A stretch of DNA of 64,000 nucleotides from contig NC_072895.1 of NCBI RefSeq assembly GCF_027943255.1, forward strand, positions 82,152,001 through 82,216,000. The letters run 5' to 3'. The notes under the pieces are model-generated. The model was not told the origin of the DNA, did not search any database, and saw only the letters and a list, made by a program, of their open reading frames with translations. The DNA is from Anastrepha obliqua (lineage: Eukaryota > Arthropoda > Insecta > Diptera > Tephritidae). Below are positions 55,500 through 64,000 of the stretch, piece by piece (position 1 is the stretch's first letter; each line of letters begins with the position of its first letter). Made by a program: the position numbers and the translations under genes.

Positions 55500-56540
55500 G
55501 TGGATTTCTGTAAGACTAAGGACATCAATTTAAATAAGTCCTTTGTCACAGTATTTCCTTCCAAAGAGGAATGGGATAACGGGCTTATTGTTAAGAAAAA
55601 TGACTTAAACATCTACACAGATGGCTCAAAACTGGACAACAAAGTAGGTGGAGAGGTCTACTCCGACAAACTCGGAGTTTGCCAATCATTTCGGTTACCT
55701 GACCATTGCAGTGTATTTTAGGCGGAAGTCACTGCCATAAAAGAGGGACTTACAGAATTAAAAACTAGAGTATTATCCACAAATGAAGTCTTCATTTACT
55801 CGGACAGTCAAGCAGCAATAAAAGGGCTGGAATCAAAAACGCACTCGTCAAAAACGGTTCTAGAATGTTTTAAACTACTAGATGACGTATCTAAGTGCTA
55901 CAAGGTGCACCTTATCTGGGTACCAGGCCACAGGAATATTGCAGGAAACTGCAAGGCGGATGAACTTGCACGAACCGGTACAACGCTCGATCTCGAACCG
56001 GATAAGGCGCTGATGCCCATGCCCATAGCCACTTGTAAATTACTTATAGACTGGGAAACCATCAAAAAGGTAAATACAAGCTGGCAAAACCTCACAACAT
56101 GCGAACTAAGTAGACAGACATGGCCGAACTGGAACATCGGTCGATCGAAGATCTTGCTAAGATTTAACAGAGAATCTATAAGAAAAATAATAGGTGTATT
56201 AACTGATCATTGTTTAATAGGCAGCCACGCTAGAAGGTTAGGACTTCCGTACTTCGATTTCTGTAGAAGCTGTCTTAATACAGAAGAAGAGGAAATAGTC
56301 AGACACCTTTTATGTGAGTGTGAAAGCCTAGCTATGAGAAGGCTGCGCACTCTTGATACAGCATTTCTAACCGATGTAGCGGACATAGCCCATCTAAAAC
56401 TAACGAAGCTCTGCTCGTTTATTGAAGCTACCGGATGGTTTGAAAAGGAACACGTAGAGTAAGGATAAACTCCAGTGGTACCACAATGGACCTGCGGAAG
56501 GTCTAAGTGTGTCTTTATGACAACCACCCCACCTACCTAC
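55500..56540 (+). pseudogene. RNase H retrotransposon C-terminus with intact active site and one stop
   Basis: One frame from 55500 to the stop at 56460 is broken only by TAG at 55719. RNase H has all four acidic residues: IYTDGSKLDN, AEVTAIKEGL just after the TAG, IYSDSQAAIKGL and GNCKADELARTG, with WVPGHRNIAG between. The TAG replaces a codon that is Gln in related copies (FQAE), one base away. The tail has LLIDWETIKK, SRQTWPNWN, LTDHCLIGSHARRLGLPYFD and CRSCLNTEEEE...HLLCECESL, a Cys/His motif. A short 3' untranslated region ends in CCTACCTACCTACG at 56531-56544, the tail repeat. RT is missing. The best-preserved RNase H in the window. Confidence 0.88.
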
Positions 56541-56544
56541 CTAC

Positions 56545-57000
56545 GTGTGTTCAGTAATATTCTTGGACGTCACACAAGCTTTCGACAAGGATTGGCATGA
56601 CGGTTTAAATAACAAACCAAATACCTGCCTTCCAAATAATTTTTGCGCCCTCCTGAAGTCGCATCTGAGCGAACGCTACTTTCGCGTTAAACAAAGAAAC
56701 GAATGCTCCAACCTTGAAGAAATTAATACTGGTGTGCCGCAACGGAGCATTCTTGGCCTCCCTTGGCATCTCTTATACCTTCTATACACCAGGGACTTTA
56801 CCATACCCCCAAATAGATTGATCACCATTTTCCGACGACACTTCCATCCTAGCAATTGGAAAAAATGTTGAAGAAGCTGCAGTCAAACTTCAAATTGCAA
56901 CAATTGAAGAATGGACGAAGACTTGGCCCCTAAAAGTGAACAGTACCAAGTGAGTTCATGCAAGCTTACCCAACAAAAAAGTGAATCAGTATCCAATAAA
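56545..57000 (+). pseudogene. Jockey-like RT palm fragment
   Basis: The plus strand reads SVIFLDVTQAFDKDWHDGLN, then LSERYFRVKQRNE and INTGVPQRSILG (usual VPQGSVLG), and LLYTRDFTIP. After one frameshift it reads FSDDTSILAIGKNVEEAAVK with the catalytic Asp pair kept. Then EEWTKTWPLKVNSTK. It begins right after the tail of the preceding element and ends in an A-rich stretch at 57000-57019. Confidence 0.82.
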
Positions 57001-57019
57001 GAAAATTAAAAAAAAAAAA

Positions 57020-57600
57020 TGTCGGAATGAATCTCTTTTAATAATTATGATCTGATAATTTCATGGGATTTATTTTTTGAATATAAATAACATCTGGTAT
57101 ATATGCACCGCGGCTTAACTTACATGGGACATTCAATCAGTCAACTTTTTTACAACATTCCCCAATAAATCTGGCCGTATAGCGTCAATGCTCGCTTGAA
57201 TATTGCGCTGTGTCGCAAGAAGCGTGGTCTTGTTGGAACGAAATGTCGTCGATGTTTAGCTGATTAATTTTTGGAAAGAAAAGTTTCGTCAGCACTTCTC
57301 GATAGCGCTCGCCATTCCCCGTAACGGCAGCTTGTTTCTCATTTCGAAAGAAATAAGAACCGATAATGCCGCCAGTGCTCTATGAACTTCGCGAACAGAT
57401 TTAATTTTTTTCGAAGTAAATTTCCACAATTTGAAAGCGTCGTTCTGGCGTTAAACGATTCGTGACGACTTGTCAAGCCTTACTGAACAGAAATGTCAAC
57501 ATCGTTTGCCATTCTCAGCTGTCGAAATAGAGTTATATATAGGTAGTATATATATAGGTGGTTCTAATGGTATAGACGGCTGCTAAAGAACACCCTATAT
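57020..57600 (-). mobile_element. Mariner-related element with internal deletions
   Basis: Minus-strand reading gives LTPERRFQIVEIYFEKN (about 57450-57400), a frameshift, VREVHRAL, then GGIIGSYFFRNEKQAAVTGN and GERYREVLTKLFFPKINQLN, with FQQDHASCDTA, the second catalytic Asp motif. The sequence then jumps to IQASIDAIRPDLLGNVVKK and a C-terminal RGAYMPDVIF. The first and third Asp regions are missing. The right end reads AACACCCTATAT at 57589-57600, close to the end of the copy at 37110. The left end is not defined. Confidence 0.75.
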
Positions 57601-57839
57601 AAAGTTGCATATCAAAATGGATTCAAAATCTGATAAAAAGGGAATAAAAATATCTTCGAAAAAAAAAAAAATCAAATTAAAAAAATGTCTTTGGGCTGCA
57701 TAAAAGTTTTTCGTTTTAGTTTTTTAATGAAATGTGGAAAGCGGATTTGCGCATTTTGATTGATGAAATTCCGCAAACGTGTGCGTTGTTGAGTAGTTAA
57801 TTAATGAGCTTTGCACACTTTATTTATTGCTTGAAACTT

Positions 57840-58215
57840 TACTTATGTAGTCCATTGCATATTCTGTAAAAAAGGTACCCGGAAATGTTGCATGAACCAC
57901 AAAAGGAGCATTTATTCACTAAAATATATGTTTTCGCCTTCAAAGCAAGCCCCATCAAATGCAATGCAACTGTGCCAGCGCTAGATCGTATCTTGCATAC
58001 GTTAGTGGTAGGCTAATTGCGGTATGGACTTCAGTTTGTTATGCGAAAAGGAAAAAGCCACACGAAGCCATGTGAGGAGAGTATAGCGCTTGGTCAATTT
58101 TTTAGAGTTTTTGGCCAGAAACTGTGGCAAAATGATGGCTTTGCTATCGCTACCTGGGACCAGTCGTGACGCCTTTTATGCTCAAAATTTCAGTCAAAAT
58201 GTTATGAAAGCTGAT
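57840..58215 (-). pseudogene. Mariner transposase C-terminal fragment
   Basis: Minus-strand reading gives SSHMASCGFFLFA (about 58095-58050), corresponding to SPDMAPCDFFLF with the catalytic Asp changed to Gly. Then LKSIPQLAYH and RWHSCIAFDGACFEGEN, near the end of the protein. The N-terminus is missing. A different family from 39140, closer to the derivative at 12277. Confidence 0.65.
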
Positions 58216-58299
58216 CTCTGTAGCGAATTCTGTAAGATTCACTAGAACTTATGAGACGATGATTTAAGAGAACCAGTTCTTTAATGTTCCCCCACAATT

Positions 58300-59365
58300 A
58301 GTCAAATTTCATCAAAGAGGAATCGACACCAATCATAATTTCGTCGATTTTAAAGCCGCATTCGACGGCACGAGACGGAGTTACCTATATGCCACTATGT
58401 CTGAATTTGGTGTCCCCGCAAAACTACTTTGTTCAATACCAGCAGCGCCATCAGAATTGGGAAGGACCTCTCCGAACCCTTTCATACCAAATGATGTTTC
58501 AAACAGGGGGACTCGCTGACGTCTGACATCTTTAACCAGATGATGGCAAAGATCCTGCGAGTCGCAGAGTCCTTTAGCCACCATTTATAATGATTTGCGT
58601 GATATTGACTTCATGTTGCTAGTTTTGCCTTTACTCAGCTAGACAAAAAAGGGAAGCGAACGGGTACAGTAATGAACGAAACAAACAATCGGCGCACTAG
58701 CGTATCGGAACTCACGTCACTGTCGACAGTTATGATTTGGAGGTTTTAAGATACTTCGTTTATTTAGGAACCAGCATTACCACCGATAACAGTGTCAGCC
58801 TGGAAATCCAACGTAGACTTTCTTGCCAACAAGTGCTACTTTTCGACTAAGTAGGCAAATGAGTAGTAAAGTCCTCTCTTGACGAACAAACCTAACACTC
58901 TACAAGGCTCTGATGTCTTAACGGACATGATGTCCTAACATGGCGCACAAGCTTGAACGATGACAACATTCATGAGGCGTCACTTGGAGTATTTTAGAGA
59001 AAGATTCTACGGAAGATTTTTGGACCTTTCCACGTTGGTAACGGGGATTATCGCGGGCGATGGCACAGTGAGCTGTATGAGCTTTACGACGACATAGACA
59101 TAGCGCAGCGAATAAAGATCCAGCGGCTACGTTGGCTAGGTCATGTTGTCCGAAGGGAAACAAAGACCTCGGCTCTGAAAGTATTCAATGCTGGTGATAG
59201 CAGAGGAAGAAGAAGGTCTTCTCTGCGTAGGAAAGATCAGGTGTAGAAGGACTTGGCTTCCCTTGGTGTGTTCAACTAACGCCGGTTAGCACGAGAAAGA
59301 AATGATTGGCGCGCTTTGTTGAGTTCGGCCGAAATTGCTTAAGCGGTAGTCAAAGAAGAAGATCT
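58300..59365 (+). pseudogene. RTE-like retrotransposon, internally deleted
   Basis: The plus strand reads FVDFKAAFDGTRRSYLYATM, then SEFGVPAKL, marking the RT fingers and palm start. Then come a degraded region with DLRDID, TDNSVSLEIQRRLS near 58810, and the C-terminal QRIKIQRLRWLGHVVRRETK (about 59105-59165) and KVFNAG. The segment that should hold the YADD motif is degraded or deleted. The 3' end at about 59340-59365 is AAG-rich (CAAAGAAGAAGA), usual for this group in flies. The copies at 20170-21165 and 21785 belong to the same group. Confidence 0.75.
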
Positions 59366-60410
59366 TCGATATTTTGCTGGTTCGTAAGCGTTGAAGGCCG
59401 ATTAGAACGAGGCAGGGCAATTAGAACAACTTCGCTCTGTTTGAAAGCCTGTTTAATATGCCCAGTTTGCTGAAGGCATTGTCCAACATTTTCAGTGATT
59501 TGGCACAAAAAAGTCGTTTCGAAGCACAAAATTTAAAGTAAACACTTTGTTTAACTAATTTGTTATTGTAAAAATCCCAGAGTACTCAGAAATTGCAACA
59601 GTGGCATCAACTTACAAAAAGACTGCGACGATATCATAACTCAAGTCTTTGAACTGATAAATCCCGAGTACCTTTTACACCGAATGTATAAAATTAATTT
59701 AGGCTAACACATTTGGATCCCAATAAAACTTCTCAATGAAATATATAGGTATAAACTTTTTATTATTTGCTGAAACCTAATTTTATTAAAAGGAAGAAAC
59801 GAAACTATTTTACTTGATTAGAAAAGATGCCGTCCTCAATTAGCAGTACTGGGATAAAAAAATATAAAACTTTCAACCTTTTTCGGTGCAAAACAGAACT
59901 ACATTTTATAAAATACTAGCAAATCGCGGCATCAGCTGCTCTACCAACACTATAATAATAAATCAGCAGATATTTAAATCAGACATCATACATTTTTCAT
60001 ATTTGCTTTAACTTAGTGGCGTTTGGGGCACTGCGAGCGTATACGCACACATCAGCATAAAAAAGGTCTTACGCTTTCAAAAATTTATTAGTAATAAAAA
60101 ATAATTGGTAATTTGATATCTTGATATTTATTTATTTATTTAGTCGAATAAAGAACTGCTGCTTAGTGGCTACTGAACAAAGTATGCTTAGGATCTAGCA
60201 AAAATAATAAAATAAGAGGCTAGGTATGGCTGTATGAGGTAGTGGCAGGTTAAGATTAAGAGCATTATTCAGCTCCACGAGATCTGCAAACAAAGGAAAA
60301 AATTTAGCTTAATGGACGTTGAATACTCCCAGTTAAAGCTACTGAACCCGTTGCAGGTGCCAAAAGGGGACCTGGGTTTTCTAAGACGGAAAGGCAACTG
60401 ATAGAGTTAT
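59366..60410. other. Unassigned
   Basis: AT-rich with no recognised gene or element end. Confidence 0.4.
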
Positions 60411-60413
60411 GTA

Positions 60414-61697
60414 TAGTTCTATAACTTAATTTTAAGGATTTTCTGAGTCAATTTGAAGCTTTATTATAAAAATTTAGTACAATATATTTTATTCAAAGTA
60501 TTGTCCATCGTTAGCCACTACTTTTTTCCATCTTTCTGGTAATTTGTGGTAACCGTCCCAAAAGAATTGCGCCGGCTTGGCTGCCAAGAAGGAATCGAGC
60601 CAATTTTTGATACCCTCAACTGAGGTGAATCGTATTCCAGTGAGTGCGTTCTGCATCGACCGGAACAAATGGTAGTCGGACGGGGCAATGTTTTGGCTAT
60701 AAGGCGGGTGAGGTAAAATTTCCCATCCACTGTTCTCCAAATATGTTTTGGCCGGTTGAGCAACATGCGGCCGAGCCTTATCATGTTGTAAAATTATGGC
60801 CTCGTGCCTGGTCGCATATTCCGGCCGTTTTTCGGCGATTACTCTCTTCAAACGAATCAATTGTGTTCGGTAGAAATCCTCTGTGATCGTCTGGGCCGAT
60901 TTCAACAGCTCATAATAGATCACACCTTTCTGATCCCACCAAATACAGAGAATTACCTTGGCGCAATGAATATTCTTCTTCGGCGTCGGTTTCGCTGGTT
61001 GGCCGGGCTTCACGTATGATATTTTGCGCTTAGTGTTGACATAATGGATCCATATTCATCCCCAGTCACAACCCGATGCAAAAACGACTTCAATTTGTGG
61101 CGTTCAAGCAGCAATTCGGCCATGCATTTTCGCCTTTCAACGTCTCTCGGCTTCAGTTCATGGGGAACCCCATTTCCAAGCTTCTGAATGAGTCCGGCTG
61201 CTTTTAAATGTTTTGAAATGGCTGCTTGAGTGACTCCCAATGATTTTGTTAGTTCTTCTTGAGTTTGACAGCAATCTTCATCGAGTAATGCCTCTAATTC
61301 TTCATCTTCAAACTTTTATGGCTGTCCTGGACGTTCCTTGTCTTCCAAGTCAAAATCTCCACTCTTAAAACGTCGAAACCAGTACTCACACGTTTGTTGC
61401 GATGGTGCATGTTCACCATAAACTTCACACAGCAATCGATGACTTTCAGCTGCTTTTTTCTTCCAATTGAAACAGAAAAATAATGCTTCCCGCAAATTGC
61501 GTTTTGTTGGCACAAAAGTTGACATGTTGATGGCTACAAAAAAAATATTGTTTACACTTTAACGAAATGCCACATACTGAAAAATAAAGCGCAATAATAA
61601 CGCTTCACAATGACGTTAGTTAATGTATGACCTGTTGCGATTTTATATTGGTAACGCCATCTCTCAGAAAGTCCTTAAAGTTAAGTTATAGAACCAT
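60414..61697 (-). mobile_element. Mariner transposon with terminal inverted repeats
   Basis: GTTCTATAACTTAATTTTAAGGATTTTCTGAG at the left (from 60416) and its inverse at the right (to 61694) match with two differences, GTTCTATAACTTAACTTTAA and GGACTTTCTGAG. TA-containing flanks are visible on both sides (GTATA at the left, CATATA at the right). About 1.28 kb, the normal size of a mariner. Confidence 0.9.
60489..61525 (-). pseudogene. Mariner transposase, two breaks
   Basis: ATG at 61525 starts MSTFVPTKRNLREALFFCFN; DNA-binding helices follow (GEHAPSQQTCEYWFRRFKSG, then SLGVTQAAISKHL). TAA at 61316 interrupts the linker after ERPGQP. At the first catalytic motif VVTGDE the lysine codon has lost a base (about 61055), shifting the frame to WIHYVNTKRK. 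From there the frame is open to the stop at 60489. The second Asp is in IILQHDKARPHVA and the third in YSQNIAPSDYHLF. The end is KVVANDGQYFE. All three catalytic Asp are preserved, and one nonsense codon and one frameshift inactivate it. Confidence 0.9.
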
Positions 61698-61699
61698 AT

Positions 61700-62255
61700 A
61701 AGGTTAGCAAAGAAAGAGCAATCAATAGAAGTAAACCTGTGAAATAGAGGCTTACATACACATGGCTCTTATATCCTTTTTCAGTGTTTCGCAAAGCTTC
61801 TCCTCATATTTGTGTTGTGCGTGTTGGTACTCTCCGCGAATTGAGAGGCCTATAAATTTTATGCCGTCTCTGAACGGCAGAGGAGCTTTTTTGTAGCTGA
61901 AAGACGCTAGGAGGTTTGCCATTGTCACTATTTCTATCAACTTTTGTGCCCGTGATTCGATCTTCTGCATTTCCGAGTAGTATTCACGCGCCCACCAATT
62001 CTATTACGGCGGCTGCAGGAATGCTGGAAGTCTTGTATACGAGGAAATATATGGTGTCCAAATAATACAAGCATAACCAAGTCTGAACGTTACATACATA
62101 GAGTATTCACCTTCAGAGTATATGAGTCCGAATGTACTGAGCTGTTACGCCGGAGAGCGAGCATTGCTTATGATTCCTGAACAATATGGTTAATATGCGT
62201 GGATAAGCTGAGCCCTTAACTTCAGTAATATATTTGAGGTAAGCCAAAGAGTGAT
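61700..62255 (-). other. Weak RT-like remnant
   Basis: The minus-strand frame 61970-61752 reads QKIESRAQKLIEI and later CETLKKDIRAM, and upstream YACIIWTPYIS. These faintly resemble the region after the RT palm of non-LTR elements (YACPVWSP, then a helix starting at the Arg-rich QRRAxRLI). Evidence is thin. Confidence 0.25.
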
Positions 62256-62261
62256 AACATA

Positions 62262-63508
62262 AAAGTCAAAAAAGTCTTGCGGTATTTTTATTGAATTTTC
62301 AATTGTTCATAAAATTGGTTATAATAATGCGATTTAAGTCAAATATGCGCCGTTTTGTTCGATGACGAGTTCCCAACGAGATGCCAACTTCATAATGCCC
62401 CTCTTATAGAAGCTCGCTTCCCTATTGTCAAAAAACTATATTAGAAGAGCCAATTTTCACAGGACTCTCTTGTGGACAACTTCCGACTACCAAGCTCGTT
62501 CGCCATGGATAGAAATAGGTGGTAATCACTTGGTGCGAGATCCGGACTATACGGTGGATGCAAAAAAACCTCCCATCCGAGCTCCCGGAGCTTCTGGCGC
62601 GTTACCAAAGATGTGTGTGGCCTGGCGTTGTCCTGATGGAAGACAATTCAGCCTCTGTTGATCAAAGATGGCCTCTTCTGCATGAGTGCTGCATTCAAGC
62701 GGTCCAGTTGTTGGCAGTACAGGTCCGAATTGAGCGTTTGGCCATAGGGGAGCAGCTCATAGTGGATGATTCCCTGCCAATCCCACCAAACACACAGAAG
62801 AACCTTCCTGGCCGTCAATCCAGGCTTGGCCACCGTCTGGGCAGCTTCACCGCTTTTCGACCACGACCGTTTGCGCTTCACGTTGTCGTAAGTGACCCAC
62901 TTTTCATCGCCAGTCACCATCCGCTTCAAAAACGGGTCGATTTTGTTGCGATTCAGAAGCGATTCGTATGCATACGGGCAAAAATGTTTTTTTGCGTCCA
63001 GTCGTGTGGCACCCATACATCGAGCTTCTTTTTGAATCCAAGCTTCTTCAAATGGTTTATAACGGTTTGATGACTTATGCCCAGCTCTTGGCCGATGCTA
63101 CGGCTGCTACTATGCCGGTCTCTTTCGATCAATTCAGCGATTTTATCGCAATTTTTGACGACAGGCCTTCCGGACCGTGGCGCATCTTCGATCACCTCTG
63201 CACCAGAACGAAAACGTTGAAACCATCGTTGTGCGGTGGAAATGGAAACTGTATCGGGTCCATAAACTGCACAAATTTTATTGGCAGCATGAGATGCATT
63301 TTTGCCTTTATCGTAGTAGTACTGTAAAATATGCCGTATTTTCTCTCACGAACGACTAAAAGCAAACAAAAATTAATCAAACACGTGTTAGCACGTGAAA
63401 AGAGCTTTCCAAAAAGCTCTAGCGTGAACCGATGCGACGAATACAACTAGAACTACGCGCTTGCAAAGACAAGCTTGCGGAAATACCGCAAGACTTTTTT
63501 GACAACCT
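62262..63508 (-). mobile_element. Mariner transposon, second family
   Basis: GTCAAAAAAGTCTTGCGGTATTT near 62265-62287 is mirrored by AAATACCGCAAGACTTTTTTGAC at 63481-63503. TA at 62260-62261 and 63509-63510 is the target copy. About 1.25 kb. Its ends and protein differ from the mariner at 60414. Confidence 0.9.
62333..63350 (-). pseudogene. Mariner transposase of the 62262 element
   Basis: N-terminal part: IRHILQYYYDKGKNASHAAN, then STAQRWFQRFRSG and APRSGRPVV, then DRHSSSRSIGQELGISHQTV. Near 62985 a frameshift leads to KIDPFLKRMVTGDEKWVTYD with the first Asp. TGA at 62648 precedes IVFHQDNARPHTS with the second Asp. SPDLAPSDYHLF holds the third. After another frameshift near 62440 the end reads LASRWELVIEQNGAYLT and a stop near 62335. 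The first codons also contain a stop, and no clear initiator Met is visible. Active-site residues are all kept, but the gene is broken in at least four places. Confidence 0.85.
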
Positions 63509-63510
63509 TA

Positions 63511-64000
63511 GTATGCAGGAATTGGAGTTTGCTCTCTAGTGAAGGAATATCTAGCGAATATTTGTGGGCTCTCTAGTATATCTGGCTGAAGGACATTAAC
63601 ATGTGAAGTGAAGGATTAACATATGCAATCCCTAAAACTGGTAACGAGCATTTGAAGCACCCTAGCTTTGCTTAATCGATTTCGTACGCAAGCTGAGGCA
63701 AATGCCACTAGTATCGTCAAATTAGCTGACCTCATAGCGGAATGTTTCATTCACTTCTGTGAGCTTCAATGCATGTTGCGTATCGCTGATTATAGTCGAA
63801 ATCTCATCCCACTTATGTTATGCCTTGAAGCCAACTTGATGTCGTTTAAGTTTTCTGGCCTTATCAGATTCTCTGATAGAACAGCTAAATCGCATCTGCT
63901 CTACGCAAATCGTGGATCTGTAAAAAACACATGTCTTGCATATTCATCTTTAAAAAATGCTGGGCATAAAGCGACGCACGTAGACTAAAACGATGTAGAT
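63511..64000. other. Unassigned
   Basis: A 106-codon plus-strand frame (63668-63988) has no recognisable features. No element ends seen. Confidence 0.35.

Noticed and set aside
1..64000. tRNA, rRNA, snRNA genes or CRISPR arrays
   Set aside because: No tRNA-like internal promoter boxes with a folding arm set, ribosomal RNA signatures or regularly spaced repeats were found by eye.

Overview
The window reads as a repeat-rich, non-coding stretch of an insect genome, most likely a fruit fly of the Tephritidae. It is AT-rich, has dipteran-style microsatellites, carries fly-type transposons, and contains a short dispersed repeat (1011-1105, 52028-52100) that I recall from tephritid assemblies. The insect call is firm; the family call is inference. 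I found no bacterial-style operon, tRNA, rRNA, CRISPR array or convincing intact host gene. Nearly everything recognisable is a transposable element, usually truncated, mutated or nested.

Layout. 1-4 kb: RNase H and reverse transcriptase (RT) remnants of non-LTR retrotransposons. 4-8.6 kb: a nested stack. A Tc1-like transposon (4083-8559, flanked by TA) sits inside the YVDD codons of an RT gene. A Helitron (4187-7044, 5' TC to 3' CTAG, inserted between A and T) sits inside the Tc1-like element. A Jockey-type 3' end sits inside the Helitron, and interrupts an unrecognised reading frame with an intron-like segment. 9.6-12.7 kb: mariner-related fragments, internally deleted derivatives and a long-arm foldback MITE. 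13.2-14.6 kb: an RNase H retrotransposon with a 12-bp target duplication. 15.9-18.7 kb: a broken piggyBac transposase with a 729-bp TTAA-flanked MITE beside it. 20-25.4 kb: RTE-like tails, a mariner-related element split by a retrotransposon end, and the C-terminus of a retrotransposon with a restriction-like endonuclease.

26-30 kb: the helicase-endonuclease end of a Helentron, then a degraded Myb/SANT-like gene of the type that accompanies Harbinger transposons. 32.5-35 kb: an AT-rich satellite with a 203-bp unit, split by an RNase H retrotransposon. 39.1-40.2 kb: a mariner transposase with a single stop codon. 43.8-45.6 kb: a Jockey element with a 9-bp target duplication. 46-48 kb and 54.5-63.5 kb: more RNase H, Jockey, RTE and mariner remnants, including two mariner copies with readable terminal inverted repeats. 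The intervals at 8.7-9.6, 14.6-15.9, 30-31.8, 37-39, 41-43, 48-49.7 and 52.5-54.5 kb look like ordinary intergenic DNA.

The elements do not form a pathway. They record successive insertions, and order of arrival can be read where they nest. The items most worth following up are the intron-bearing frame inside the Helitron, the Helitron/Tc1/RT stack, the Helentron end, and the repeated deletion derivatives of one mariner-related family.
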